64,000 nucleotides of DNA from Methylobacter psychrophilus. GTDB lineage: Bacteria; Pseudomonadota; Gammaproteobacteria; Methylococcales; Methylomonadaceae. The number at the start of each line of letters is the position of its first letter. Position 1 is the first letter of the stretch. Below the pieces are notes generated by a model that had not been told where the DNA came from, did not search any database, and saw only the letters and a list, made by a program, of their open reading frames with translations. Location of the stretch: assembly GCF_025583945.1 (NCBI RefSeq), contig NZ_JAOEGU010000011.1:1-64000 (forward strand), read 5' to 3'. Shown here piece by piece: positions 8,914 through 19,000 of the stretch. Both the position numbers and the translations under genes were made by a program.

Positions 8914-11116
8914 GAACATAATGTTAATTGATACCCTGAATCGGGAAAGCTTCCAAAAGCAGTTAACCGGGATCGAAAATTCCCCGGCCGATTTGATGAG
9001 GAATGGTATCGATGCAGTGCTAACGAACGAAGGGCCGGTATTGAGTGATGATGCACATTTAGCAATAACCAAATCTGAGGCTCGTTATCGCCATCTCATC
9101 AACCGGATAGCAGCTCTTATAGTAGAGCTTACTCCGACCGGTGAGATTCTCTACACTAATCAGGCGATAACGCTTGTTACCGGATTTTCGGCCGAGCAGT
9201 TAATGTTCTGCAATTGGTTAGATCTGCTGTTGCCACTTCAGGAATCGACACACCTCAATTCATTGCCCCAACAATTTCTTGAAAATGGTGAGTTGAATGC
9301 TTTTCAAACCCTTATTCTGACGGGAGATGGAAGCCGGAAAATTATTTCCTGGAATTCGGCTCATGTTCTTGGCACCAATGATCTTATTGAGCGCATAATT
9401 TATTTTGGTATTGATGTTACCGAGCAGGTGCTCGTTGAACAGGAGTTAAGCATCGCGGCTATCGCCTTTGAATCACAGGAAGGCATGATGGTTGCTGATG
9501 TCAATGGTGTGATCTTGCGGGTAAACAACGCCTTCACCACCATCACGGGCTATACCTCTGAAGAGGTCATAGGCAAGCACACACGAACACTCCAATCCGG
9601 ACACCATAATGTGGACTTTTATGCCGAGATGTGGCGGATTATTATTAGCACCGGCATGTGGTTTGGCGAAATATGGAATCGGCGCAAAAATGGCGAAAGC
9701 TATACGAGTTATCAATCCATTACTGCAGTGAAAAGCATCAACGGTATCGTCACCCATTACGTTTCTTCACTCACCGATATCACTGCGAATCATTTGGCTG
9801 CAGAGGAAATTAAGAATCTGGCATTCTATGACCCGCTCACTCACCTGCCCAACAGGCGGTTACTTGTTGATCGGCTCAAGCAGGCATTGATTTCAAGTAC
9901 GCGTACCGGCCTTGAAGGGGCTGTACTGTTTATCGACCTGGACTATTTTAAGGCCCTCAACGATACTCACGGTCATGCCATAGGTGACTTGCTGCTACAA
10001 CAGGTTGCAGAGCGGTTGACCGCTTGTATGCGAGAATGCGACACCGTATCCCGTCCGAGCGGTGACGAGTATGTGGTGGTTTTGGAAAATCTTAATAAAA
10101 ACAGCGTAGTCGCTGCGGCTCAGGCCGAAAGCATAGGCAGAAAAATTCTGGCCGCTCTTACCCAGCCCTACCAACTTGACAAGCATATCTATCATTGCTC
10201 AGCCAGCATAGGTGCAACATTATTCAATTTTATCCATTCCAGTACAGAGGAACTGCTGCAACAAGCCGACATTGCGATGTATCAAGGCAAGAAAACCGGC
10301 CGTAACAAACTATGTTTCTTCGACCAGCAAATGCAGGACGCTATTAGCGCTCGTGTAGCCCTCGAAAATGAATTGCACTTCGCCATTGAGAGAGGGCAAT
10401 TTCACTTGTATTACCAAATCCAGGTCGACAGTTCGGGGCTTCCATTGGGGGCAGAGGCACTTATCCGCTGGCTACATCCTGAACATGGCTTGGTCTCTCC
10501 TCAACAATTCATTCCGTTGGCGGAAGAAAAAGGCTTGATCCTGGCCATCGGACAATGGGTGCTGGAAACGGCTTGCGCCCAACTTAAGGCATGGCAGCAA
10601 GAATGCAACACCAGTAATCTTACACTGTCCGTGAACGTCAGTGCTCACCAGTTCCGTCAGGCTGATTTTGTAGATCAAGTGCTGGCCACTATAAAGCGCC
10701 ATGCTATTAATCCTGGCTTACTCAAACTGGAACTAACAGAAAGCATTTTTCTGACAGAAATAAACGATACGATTGTAGTCATGGACACATTAAGAAAAAT
10801 CGGTGTCCGGTTCTCATTAGACGACTTTGGCACTGGCTATTCATGCTTGCAATACCTTAAGCGGTTGCCACTTGATCAATTGAAAATTGACCGGTCCTTT
10901 GTAAGTGATATTACTGTCAATAGCAGTGATAAAACGATTGTGCGCACCATCATTGCCATGGCACACAGTCTGGAGCTGGATGTTATTGCCGAAGGGGTGG
11001 AGACTGAAGAACAGCAACAAATTCTCTTGGAAAAAGGCTGCACCTATTATCAAGGCTATTTATTTGGCAAGCCGGTACCCATTGAGCAGTTTAATGAATT
11101 CCTGAAGCAACGCTGA
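8906..11116 (+). CDS. PAS-PAS-GGDEF-EAL protein of the kai operon
   Basis: Predicted cytosolic c-di-GMP enzyme of 736 residues with no membrane segment. Order: N-terminal linker (1-50), PAS (about 55-175), PAS/PAC (about 180-295), GGDEF (about 305-465), EAL (about 485-730). The GGDEF signature is altered to SGDEY (385-389), although the RxxD site (RECD) remains, so cyclase activity is doubtful. The EAL domain looks complete, with EAL at 517-519, ELTES, DDFGTGYS and EGVET, so phosphodiesterase activity is likely. From the second PAS onward it is closely similar to the phytochrome output at 1654-5331, a clear paralogue. It overlaps kaiB by 8 bases. Legionella also has a GGDEF-type gene next to kaiBC, which supports a functional link. 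Confidence 0.92.
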   Translation: MTKNIMLIDTLNRESFQKQLTGIENSPADLMRNGIDAVLTNEGPVLSDDAHLAITKSEARYRHLINRIAALIVELTPTGEILYTNQAITLVTGFSAEQLMFCNWLDLLLPLQESTHLNSLPQQFLENGELNAFQTLILTGDGSRKIISWNSAHVLGTNDLIERIIYFGIDVTEQVLVEQELSIAAIAFESQEGMMVADVNGVILRVNNAFTTITGYTSEEVIGKHTRTLQSGHHNVDFYAEMWRIIISTGMWFGEIWNRRKNGESYTSYQSITAVKSINGIVTHYVSSLTDITANHLAAEEIKNLAFYDPLTHLPNRRLLVDRLKQALISSTRTGLEGAVLFIDLDYFKALNDTHGHAIGDLLLQQVAERLTACMRECDTVSRPSGDEYVVVLENLNKNSVVAAAQAESIGRKILAALTQPYQLDKHIYHCSASIGATLFNFIHSSTEELLQQADIAMYQGKKTGRNKLCFFDQQMQDAISARVALENELHFAIERGQFHLYYQIQVDSSGLPLGAEALIRWLHPEHGLVSPQQFIPLAEEKGLILAIGQWVLETACAQLKAWQQECNTSNLTLSVNVSAHQFRQADFVDQVLATIKRHAINPGLLKLELTESIFLTEINDTIVVMDTLRKIGVRFSLDDFGTGYSCLQYLKRLPLDQLKIDRSFVSDITVNSSDKTIVRTIIAMAHSLELDVIAEGVETEEQQQILLEKGCTYYQGYLFGKPVPIEQFNEFLKQR

Positions 11117-11263
11117 TTACTTTTAAGGCAGGCTGTTTTGGGTTTTAATAAACAAAAGGCTATAAAGTTCTATAGAAATTTGCTGAATATCTTATCTTTT
11201 GAACTTTAGGTGGTTCACAAGTTGAAAAATAAGCAACTGGAAACAGGATTGATGAGCCGGTAT

Positions 11264-11956
11264 TTATACTTTGCTAAAAATCAAATCCCAAACGCCATGC
11301 CCCAGTCTTATACCGCGCTGCTCAAATTTTGTTAACGGGCGGTATTCCGGGCATTGGCAATAGTCATTGCTTGGACTGGTATTGGTTAATACCGGACTCG
11401 CCGATAAAATGGCCAGCATCGCTTCTGCGTAATTTTCCCAATCCGTTGCCGCATGAAAGTACCCGCCGGGTTTTAATTTCTTGACCAACAAGTCAACAAA
11501 ACTGGGGCGCACGATGCGTCTTTTATGATGTTTCTTTTTATGCCAGGGATCAGGAAAGAACAGATGAACGCCCGCCAAGCTATTATCGGCAATTTTATTT
11601 TCTAAAATTTCGATGGCATCGTGACTATAAATTCTGACATTATTAATGCCTTGCTCATGCAGTAAAATGAGCAAATGACCAACACCAGGCGTATGAACTT
11701 CTATGCCAATATAATTTTTATCAGGATTGGCGGCTGCCATCTTGGCCAGGCTATCGCCGTTGCCAAAGCCTATTTCAACAAACAGCGGTGCGTCACGTCC
11801 GAATACCTGGGTAAAATCATAATCCGTTTCAGGATTCAGGCAATAGGCATTCCAATGGCTATCCAACGCCAGTTGCTGGCCAGGCGTAAGACGGCCTTGC
11901 CGGCGAATAAAGCTACGGATTCTTTGCGGTAGGGTGGGTTCAGAAACGGTCATCAT
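11264..11956 (-). CDS. trmB: tRNA (guanine-N7)-methyltransferase
   Basis: TrmB methylates G46 in the variable loop of many tRNAs using S-adenosylmethionine. The 230-residue product has the family length and motifs: RIRSFIRRQGRLTPGQ at the N-terminus, the SAM-binding VEIGFGNGDSL, YIGIEVHTPGVG, the FPDPWHKKKHHKRR substrate/catalytic segment and ATDWENYAE. It starts 2 bases after the end of thiSG, so the two are co-transcribed. The thiG-trmB adjacency is common in gammaproteobacteria. Confidence 0.96.
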   Translation of the reverse strand: MMTVSEPTLPQRIRSFIRRQGRLTPGQQLALDSHWNAYCLNPETDYDFTQVFGRDAPLFVEIGFGNGDSLAKMAAANPDKNYIGIEVHTPGVGHLLILLHEQGINNVRIYSHDAIEILENKIADNSLAGVHLFFPDPWHKKKHHKRRIVRPSFVDLLVKKLKPGGYFHAATDWENYAEAMLAILSASPVLTNTSPSNDYCQCPEYRPLTKFEQRGIRLGHGVWDLIFSKV

Positions 11957-11958
11957 TA

Positions 11959-12936
11959 TTAAAAGAATAGCCCGTCTATGGGTGATGAGGCAGAAGCAAA
12001 ACGTTTTCTGGCCATACGACCGGCCAAATAAGCTTCCCGGCCTGCTTCAATGCCTTTACGCATCGCAGAAGCCATGAGTATCGGGTTTTTGGCTTCAGCA
12101 ATGGCCGTGTTCATCAGTACGCCAGCACAGCCCAACTCCATTGCAATGGCAGCATCCGAGGCAGTACCAACACCTGCATCCACCAAAATGGGTACCTTGG
12201 CATTTTCAATAATGGTCAAGATATTATAAGGATTACGAATACCCAAACCTGAGCCAATGGGTGCAGCCAAAGGCATAACCGCTATGCAACCGATATCTTC
12301 CAGTCTTTTTGCGGCAATCGGATCATCATTGGTGTAAACCATGACATCAAAGCCATCTTTAACCAATAATTCGGCGGCCAGATAGGTTTCAGCAACGTTA
12401 GGAAACAATGTTTTTTGGTCAGCTAATACTTCCAGTTTAACCAGATTGTGTCCACCGAGTAATTCCCGGCCCAAACGGCAGGTTCTTACGGCATCTTCGA
12501 CTGTATAACAACCTGCGGTATTGGGCAGAATGGTGTATTTGTCGGGTGAAATAACATCCAGTAAATTGGGTTCCCCGGGGGTCTGGCCAATATTGGTGCG
12601 CCGAATGGCAACAGTCACAATTTGGGCACCACTGGCTTCAATAGCCAGTCGGGTTTCTTCCATATCTTTGTATTTACCCGTACCGACCAGTAGTCGTGAA
12701 TGATAAGTGACACCGGCAAGTATGAATGAATCTTCCTGACCACCACCAATGGCATGTACAATTTCCAGGCGATCTTCCGCCTGTAATAAATGGGTGTCAT
12801 ATTGCTGAAAGGGCAAGATTTCCTTGTTCAATTCAATAGCGATTTTTTTGCCGGTTAAGCCCATGCTGGCGATGACATCGGCAACACTGGTTTGTTCGGT
12901 ATATTCACGGGTTTCGCCGTTAACAACAATTATCAT
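11959..12936 (-). CDS. thiG: ThiS-ThiG fusion: sulfur carrier plus thiazole synthase
   Basis: This makes the thiazole phosphate half of thiamine. Residues 1-66 are a complete ThiS (ubiquitin-like, ending IVHAIGGG). Residues 70-325 are a complete ThiG TIM barrel beginning [20 protein letters not shown], with the Schiff-base lysine region LVKLEVLAD. The two are in one frame with no ATG, GTG or TTG near the junction, so ThiG cannot easily start on its own. Free ThiS needs a C-terminal Gly-Gly to be adenylated and thiocarboxylated; here it is internal. Bifunctional ThiS/ThiG proteins are known in databases. The start overlaps the stop of the DAHP synthase gene; trmB follows after 2 bases. Confidence 0.94.
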   Translation of the reverse strand: MIIVVNGETREYTEQTSVADVIASMGLTGKKIAIELNKEILPFQQYDTHLLQAEDRLEIVHAIGGGQEDSFILAGVTYHSRLLVGTGKYKDMEETRLAIEASGAQIVTVAIRRTNIGQTPGEPNLLDVISPDKYTILPNTAGCYTVEDAVRTCRLGRELLGGHNLVKLEVLADQKTLFPNVAETYLAAELLVKDGFDVMVYTNDDPIAAKRLEDIGCIAVMPLAAPIGSGLGIRNPYNILTIIENAKVPILVDAGVGTASDAAIAMELGCAGVLMNTAIAEAKNPILMASAMRKGIEAGREAYLAGRMARKRFASASSPIDGLFF

Positions 12937-14021
12937 CAGCTTAAGTCCTGTTGGCTATTTACCTGTCTGCGTTTTTGCACGGCCATGGCCAGATTACGCA
13001 GCAGTGGAGCAGTGTCTTCCCATGACAAACAGCCATCCGTAATACTTTGCCCATAATTTAGTGGCTGGCCTTCAATGACCTCCTGGTTGCCGGCATTAAG
13101 ATGACTTTCTATCATCACGCCCATAACTCTTTCATCACCAAGCGCTATTTGTCCGCAAACATCATTGCCGACAATCAGTTGTCGTTGGCATTGTTTTAAG
13201 CTGTTGGCATGACTGAAATCAATCATGATATTGGCTTTTAAATCAGCCTTTACCAGACCTTCAGCAACTTGTTCGACACTGACTGCATCATAGTTGGGGC
13301 GGCCATTGCCACCTCTTAAAATGATATGCACATCTTCATTACCGGTTGTTGAGAAAATGGCAGAGTGTCCTGCTTTAGTCAGCGATAAAAAATGGTGTGG
13401 ACTCATGGCGGCTCTTATTGCATCGATGGCAATTTTAATCGTACCATCCGTAGAGTTTTTAAAGCCGATGGGACACGATACGCCAGACGCCAATTCACGA
13501 TGGCCCTGACTTTCTGTCGTTCTGGCACCAATCGCTCCCCAGGCAATCAAGTCGGAAATGTATTGTGGAGTAATTAAATCCAGGTATTCAGTGGCGGCAG
13601 GTACGCCGATTGTATTTATATCCATCAATAACTGCCTGGCTACGCGCAAACCTTTATTGATATTGAAGCTGGAATCAAGATCCGGATCATTAATCAAACC
13701 TTTCCAGCCTACGGTCGTGCGAGGTTTCTCAAAGTAAACACGCATAACAATCAGCAAATCGTCTTTTAACTCATCTTTGATGGCCTTCAAACGTCCGGCA
13801 TATTCTAAAGCGGCTTTTGGATCATGAATAGAGCAAGGACCTACGACAACCAGTAGTCTGTCATCCTGTCCTGTTAATATTTTATGAATTTCTGCCCTTG
13901 CCTGAAGAGTTGTTTCTGCCGCCGTTTCACTGATAGGTATTTCATCGTGAACCTGAGCCGGTGGAATGACTTCTTTAATGCCACAAATTCTCAAGTCGTC
14001 CGTATTATATTTAGTTTGCAT
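12936..14021 (-). CDS. aroG: DAHP synthase (class I, AroG type)
   Basis: Catalyses phosphoenolpyruvate plus erythrose 4-phosphate to DAHP, the first step of aromatic amino acid synthesis. Signature segments are [44 protein letters not shown] and MIDFSHANS, all as in E. coli AroG, and the length (361 residues from this ATG) fits. A TTG four codons upstream (14033) is less likely as start. Feedback specificity (Phe, Tyr or Trp) cannot be read by eye. The gene's 3' end overlaps the start of thiSG by a base, giving a probable aroG-thiSG-trmB operon. Confidence 0.95.
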   Translation of the reverse strand: MQTKYNTDDLRICGIKEVIPPAQVHDEIPISETAAETTLQARAEIHKILTGQDDRLLVVVGPCSIHDPKAALEYAGRLKAIKDELKDDLLIVMRVYFEKPRTTVGWKGLINDPDLDSSFNINKGLRVARQLLMDINTIGVPAATEYLDLITPQYISDLIAWGAIGARTTESQGHRELASGVSCPIGFKNSTDGTIKIAIDAIRAAMSPHHFLSLTKAGHSAIFSTTGNEDVHIILRGGNGRPNYDAVSVEQVAEGLVKADLKANIMIDFSHANSLKQCQRQLIVGNDVCGQIALGDERVMGVMIESHLNAGNQEVIEGQPLNYGQSITDGCLSWEDTAPLLRNLAMAVQKRRQVNSQQDLS

Positions 14022-14085
14022 GATAGCTACCAAGCTGTTGCTTTCACAAAATGATTGTTAAATTCCACCATTCTAACTGGTTTCA

Positions 14086-14610
14086 TCATCTTCTTGTGAG
14101 TTTTTGCTGGTAGGTGACCGGGATTGTTTTTTCAAGTTTTAAAAAACTGTAATTAAAAGCAGCATCAGAGTCATCGGTAATATCTTCCCTCTCTACCTCA
14201 GACCAGTCAGTTAATTTAATTTCAGGGAAAAATGTATCACCCTGAAACTCCTGGTTTATTAGGGTAAGGTAAATCGTATCGGCTATAGGCAATATCGATT
14301 GATAAAGATCAGCGCCGCCAATAATAAAAATTTCTTCAGTGTTTTCACACGCTTTTTCAAGTGCTGTTTTAAGATCATTAAAAACCACACAGCCATTCTG
14401 TTGATAGTCGAGGTTTCTACTGATAATAATATTAGTGCGACCAGGTAACGGTCTGCCTATAGATTCATACGTTTTTCTGCCCATTAAAATAGGCGAGCCC
14501 ATAGTAATTTTTTTAAATTTCTTAAGATCAGCTGATAAATGCCAGGGCATTTTATTATTCAGGCCAATGACCCGATTACTCGCCATCGCGACAATAAGTG
14601 ATATTTTCAT
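14086..14610 (-). CDS. folA: Dihydrofolate reductase
   Basis: NADPH-dependent reduction of dihydrofolate to tetrahydrofolate. The 174-residue product begins ISLIVAMASNRVIGLNNKMPWHLSADL, with the Trp of the PWH segment and the acidic residue of the family present as in chromosomal FolA (usually N-x-LPW). GRKTYESIGRPLPGRTNIIISR and the FIIGGADLY cofactor region follow. It is about 10-15 residues longer than the E. coli enzyme because of a C-terminal tail. It lies 64 bases upstream of the aroG start on the same strand and may share transcription. Confidence 0.95.
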   Translation of the reverse strand: MKISLIVAMASNRVIGLNNKMPWHLSADLKKFKKITMGSPILMGRKTYESIGRPLPGRTNIIISRNLDYQQNGCVVFNDLKTALEKACENTEEIFIIGGADLYQSILPIADTIYLTLINQEFQGDTFFPEIKLTDWSEVEREDITDDSDAAFNYSFLKLEKTIPVTYQQKLTRR

Positions 14611-15096
14611 TTTGTAAAAGGGATATTTTGATATGTTTTAACGACAGACTTATATTTTTGGCTATATTACCATAGCTTTGTTTTCACAGATGCTGGTTGG
14701 GATTTTAGGAAGAAAATTATGCAGGGAATTAGCTGTTTGTCCAATAGATTGTCATGCGAAGGTAAAACTATCAGTCAATGCTGTGTGATCTTTGTTCTTT
14801 TATTAAAGATATTGTAACCGGAGTCGGTTAAGGCAGAGGCCATCAGTGGATTTTTAAGCGTTTAGGAATAGCCTGATTAAGCGAGTGCTTATTTAATAAA
14901 ATCCGGTAAGGCTAAATAAAATAGTCAGTAGAACTTGTTTTACTAACAAGCTGTCTGCTTATTTATAAGAAATGTACGTTAATGGACTGATTTCAGAAGG
15001 GTGAGTATCAATTTAACAATCGCCTGGTATTGTTCTGTATGGTCAGTTTTTATTATTGACCAGGCGTTGAAAAATAGATAATCGATACAAAAAATA
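14611..15096. other. Non-coding stretch upstream of folA
   Basis: About 490 bases with stops in all frames and no recognisable gene. It should contain the folA promoter. A wide inverted repeat (CGCCTGGT at 15021 and ACCAGGCG at 15059) with an inner GGTCA/TGACC pair is visible, but its role is unknown. Confidence 0.5.
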
Positions 15097-15128
15097 CTCC
15101 CCCGTCAGAAATCTAAAAGACGGGGGAG
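15097..15128 (-). terminator. Rho-independent terminator of the 69-residue membrane protein gene
   Basis: A perfect 10-base stem (CTCCCCCGTC / GACGGGGGAG) with a 12-base loop lies just after the stop codon of the small membrane protein gene. In the direction of that gene it is followed by TATTTTTTG, the U-rich tail expected of an intrinsic terminator. Confidence 0.9.
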
Positions 15129-15137
15129 ATAATGCTT

Positions 15138-15347
15138 TTACTTGCCTGAAATTGATTCAGCAGAGCTGTTATTTGATGTATGTCTTTTCTCAATTTTAGA
15201 GAATGTTTCTTTTTGTTGTTCGGCAACTGCGCCGCTTTGTAAATGCTTTGTTTCGTCTTGTTTTAACATAACAACCAAAAGAATAATGCCCGCTATGCAA
15301 GCGCCAACGATTATCCATGTGTTATCTTTTTCTTCTACTTCAGCCAT
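15138..15347 (-). CDS. Small single-pass membrane protein, function unknown
   Basis: The 69-residue product has an acidic N-terminus (MAEVEEKDN), one hydrophobic segment (about 10-29, WIIVGACIAGIILLVVML) and a polar, Lys/Gln/Ser-rich tail. Topology is probably N-in with a short exposed tail, or the reverse. An AGAGGA ribosome-binding site lies about 8 bases before the ATG and a strong terminator follows directly, so it is a real, monocistronic and probably well-expressed gene. I do not recognise a family. Confidence 0.8.
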   Translation of the reverse strand: MAEVEEKDNTWIIVGACIAGIILLVVMLKQDETKHLQSGAVAEQQKETFSKIEKRHTSNNSSAESISGK

Positions 15348-16066
15348 TTTGAAATCCTCTATAGTTATAATATTTATTATGCCCTCTCCTCACGAGGGGG
15401 TAATTCAAAAATCAAATTTTCGAATTATCTGTCGAATTAACTTTTTACGACGGGGTAATTTTTATCATGAGATAACCTGTCGTGTCAAAAAATTTAAATA
15501 AAAAAATTACTGGAGCCGTATTAAATAATGTGTGATCAGATTTTTTTATAAGCATAGTTGGAGTCATTTATTATTTAAGTCATTGTTAATAATAGGTATA
15601 AATTTCGTTGGTACGTAATTATAGATGCTGTAGTACAGCAACCATTTTTAGTTATTTAGGTAGATTGTTTAAGGTAGTATTATCTGAAAATAGTTTGCTT
15701 AAATAAGCGATAATTACCGTACTTATAATAAAGTTATTAATGGCTTACAGCAATTTTTCATGCCACCGTCATTTTTTGGTTTTACGGCGTAGTCTTGCCC
15801 AGTAAGCGCTAGTCAGGTTTAATTACCTGAAGCAGAATTAACGGCAATCATCAGCGTTTATATTTTTTCTGGGTTAAGAGATGGGGAGTCATGGTGTTTT
15901 AGCCTAAAAAGTTGGCTATTATTAAGGCCAATTACATGACAAGACCTTAAGTAATTTCATTAAAATAAATGCCCGGTTTTTATATTGTTATAGGGTCAGA
16001 CAGGGCTTATTTGTCAGCAGTTGTTGTACAATAACCGCTTGTTTTGCAACTCTACTTGTTACCCTG
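15348..16066. other. 0.7 kb divergent intergenic region
   Basis: AT-rich DNA between the divergent small membrane protein gene and the SNF2 helicase gene. It must contain both promoters. I see no open frame of note, no RNA gene and only a small stem (CCCTC...GAGGG) near 15380. No clear promoter pair could be assigned. Confidence 0.5.
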
Positions 16067-19000
16067 ATGAATAAACCTAAAAAGCTCCTCCGTTCTGATA
16101 TACGTTATGAATGCGGTGAGCATTCCTATGAGCAGGGAAGAAGCTATTATGATAAAGGTTTGGTTATTAAGTTGGTGACAATCAATGAAGGTGCTCTTTT
16201 TACGCAACTTGACTCATCAGTTAAAGGTAGCCATGTTTACCCGTATCAGCAAAATATTCGTATAGTCTGGCGTCCGGATTATAGTGCCGCTAAAATCAAG
16301 GGTGATTGCTCCTGCCCGGTGGGCCATAACTGTAAGCACGTTGCCGCTGCCTGCCTGTTGTATCAAAATGCCAATCAAACCTTGACGGTTACAGACAACA
16401 GCTGTCTGGTCTGGCTGGACAGTCTGGACGAGTCCACGCCTCAGCTACATAATATTTACCAAGAATTTGTTGCCTACATTCTTAAACCTGGCAAGACAAG
16501 CCATGAATTTACTATCGATTTTCTGATAACCAAAGCAAATAAATCGGGTCGTCTTGGTAAAGCGCGAAAAACGACCTTGGCCAATCTTCGTTACAGTTTT
16601 TCATATCTTAGTTATATTCAACCACTGGACGAGGAGGTTGCGAGATTAATGACGGCACTTAATACTTATAAAGGCGAGCCATTGCTTGCCGGTGCTGTCG
16701 GTTACCTGGCCTTGTCAAAATTATTGCAAACGGGTCGATTGTTCTGGAAAAGCGCCGAGAATCCGGCTTTAAAAGCCGGTGCTAACCGTGATTTACGCTT
16801 TGGTTGGCAGCAGCAGGATACGGGAAATTACCAGCTTTCGGTTGAAATTGAGCCAGTGGCAATGTTGTTGTTGACTGATCCGCCTCAATATCTGGATATT
16901 GTTCAGGGTACTATAGGTGGGTTTAATGCAACCACGCCAACGGCTGATCAATTAAATAAAATCTTGTCTGTCCCGGTTATTCCTGCTGAATATGCCGATG
17001 AATTCAGTTTTAAATTGACCATTGAACATCCGCACATACCGTTACCGGCACCGAAAAAAATTGAATTAACCAATAGCGATGAGCTGGTGCCTGTCCCGCG
17101 ATTATTGTTATACGGTCAGCAAGTCGATGCCCGGCATTATGGCCATTTTATGGCGGTGAGTTTTAATTACGGAGACTGCCAGCTTCCTGCGGCCAACGCT
17201 GAAGACTATAGCGTTGTAAAAACCGGTAAGGGCTTTGTGCGAATTAAACGGTCGGCGGAAGTTGAATGTCAGGCAATAAAGCAGCTTTTAGCCAAAGGTT
17301 TTATCATTGCCCCAGCCGATAAAACCGGTCAGGGTGAACTGGTTTTATCGGCTGGGGCAATAGCACTGAGTGATAATGCATCATGCTGGCGAGATTTTAT
17401 TCAAAAGACGCTTCCCGAACTTGAACAGCAAGGCTGGATTATCGAGGTTGACGATAGCTTCAAACTGAGTTTCCAAAGCGCCCAAAATTGGGATGCCGAG
17501 ATTAGCGAAAGTCAAAATGACTGGTTTGAAATGCATTTTAATGTAGAAATTGATAATCAAGCCTATCCCTTATTACCCTTGATTATGCCGGTGTTGGAGA
17601 ACTACGATCCGGAAAATCTACCTGACATACTTAACTTGTCGTTAGGGAATCATCAATATCTAACGGTTTCCAGCGATAAAATAAAGCCCATACTGGCGGT
17701 TTTATTTGAGTTATTTAATACGGGTACTCTGCAAAATGATGGTTCACTTAAAGTATCCCGATTTAATGCGGCCAGTCTTGCTGATATGGAGGAGAGCAGT
17801 TATGGCCTGTTTTCGTTAACCGGTGGTAAAGAACTGAGAGAGTTGGGGGGGAAATTAAAAAACTTTACCGGTATTCAAGACGTTGTATTACCCGTCAATT
17901 TTCAGGCAGAATTGCGCCATTACCAGCAAGCAGGCCTTAATTGGCTACAATTTTTACGTGAATATAAATTTTCCGGAATTCTTGCTGATGACATGGGTTT
18001 AGGTAAAACCATTCAAACACTCGCCCATCTGTTGCTGGAAAAACAAAGCGGCCGGATGACTTTGCCTTGTTTGATTATTGCTCCTACCAGTTTGATGAGT
18101 AACTGGCGACGCGAAACAGAACGCTTTACACCTGACCTGAAAATATTAACTTTACAGGGTGCAGAGCGAAAACACTTGTTCGATAAAATCAATGACTATG
18201 ATCTGGTGCTGACCACTTATCCACTGTTGACCAGAGATGATGAAATACTGCTTAAGCATCACTATCATTATTTGGTTCTTGATGAAGCTCAAACCATTAA
18301 AAATCCTGTTTCTTTAGCCGCTCAATTGGTACGCCAGATTAAAACCAATCATCGTTTGTGTTTAACGGGAACGCCTATGGAAAACCATTTGGGCGAACTT
18401 TGGGCGCAATTTGATTTTTTGATGCCCGGTTTTTTGGGTAATAACGTTGCTTTCAAAAAACGCTACCGAACCCCTATTGAAGTTTATGGTGATGGCGAGC
18501 AAAGATTGCGCCTTTCTCGTCGTATTGCGCCCTTTATGTTACGTCGAACCAAACAAGAAGTAGCCAGTGAGCTACCGGCTAAGACCGAAATTATTCGTTC
18601 GGTGCCACTTTATCCCAAACAGGCTGCTTTGTATGAAAGCATCCGGCTAACCATGGAGAAAAAAGTTCGTGAGGCGATTGCCGAAAAAGGCTTGTCACGC
18701 AGCCATATCACTATTTTGGATGCCTTGTTAAAGCTGCGCCAGACTTGTTGTGATCCACGCACCTTATTGCTAAAAGAAGCGCAAAAAGTAAAAGAATCAG
18801 CCAAGCTTGATCTATTAATGGAGCTATTGCCGGAACAGCTGGAAGAAGGCCGGCGAATTCTGGTTTTTTCACAGTTTACCCGCATGATTGCCTTGATTGA
18901 ACAAGAGTTGAATGTCCGAAAAATAGCTTATAGTAAACTGACCGGACAAACCCGCAAGCGCGATGAAGCGATCGAATTATTTAAAAGCGGTAAAGTGGAT

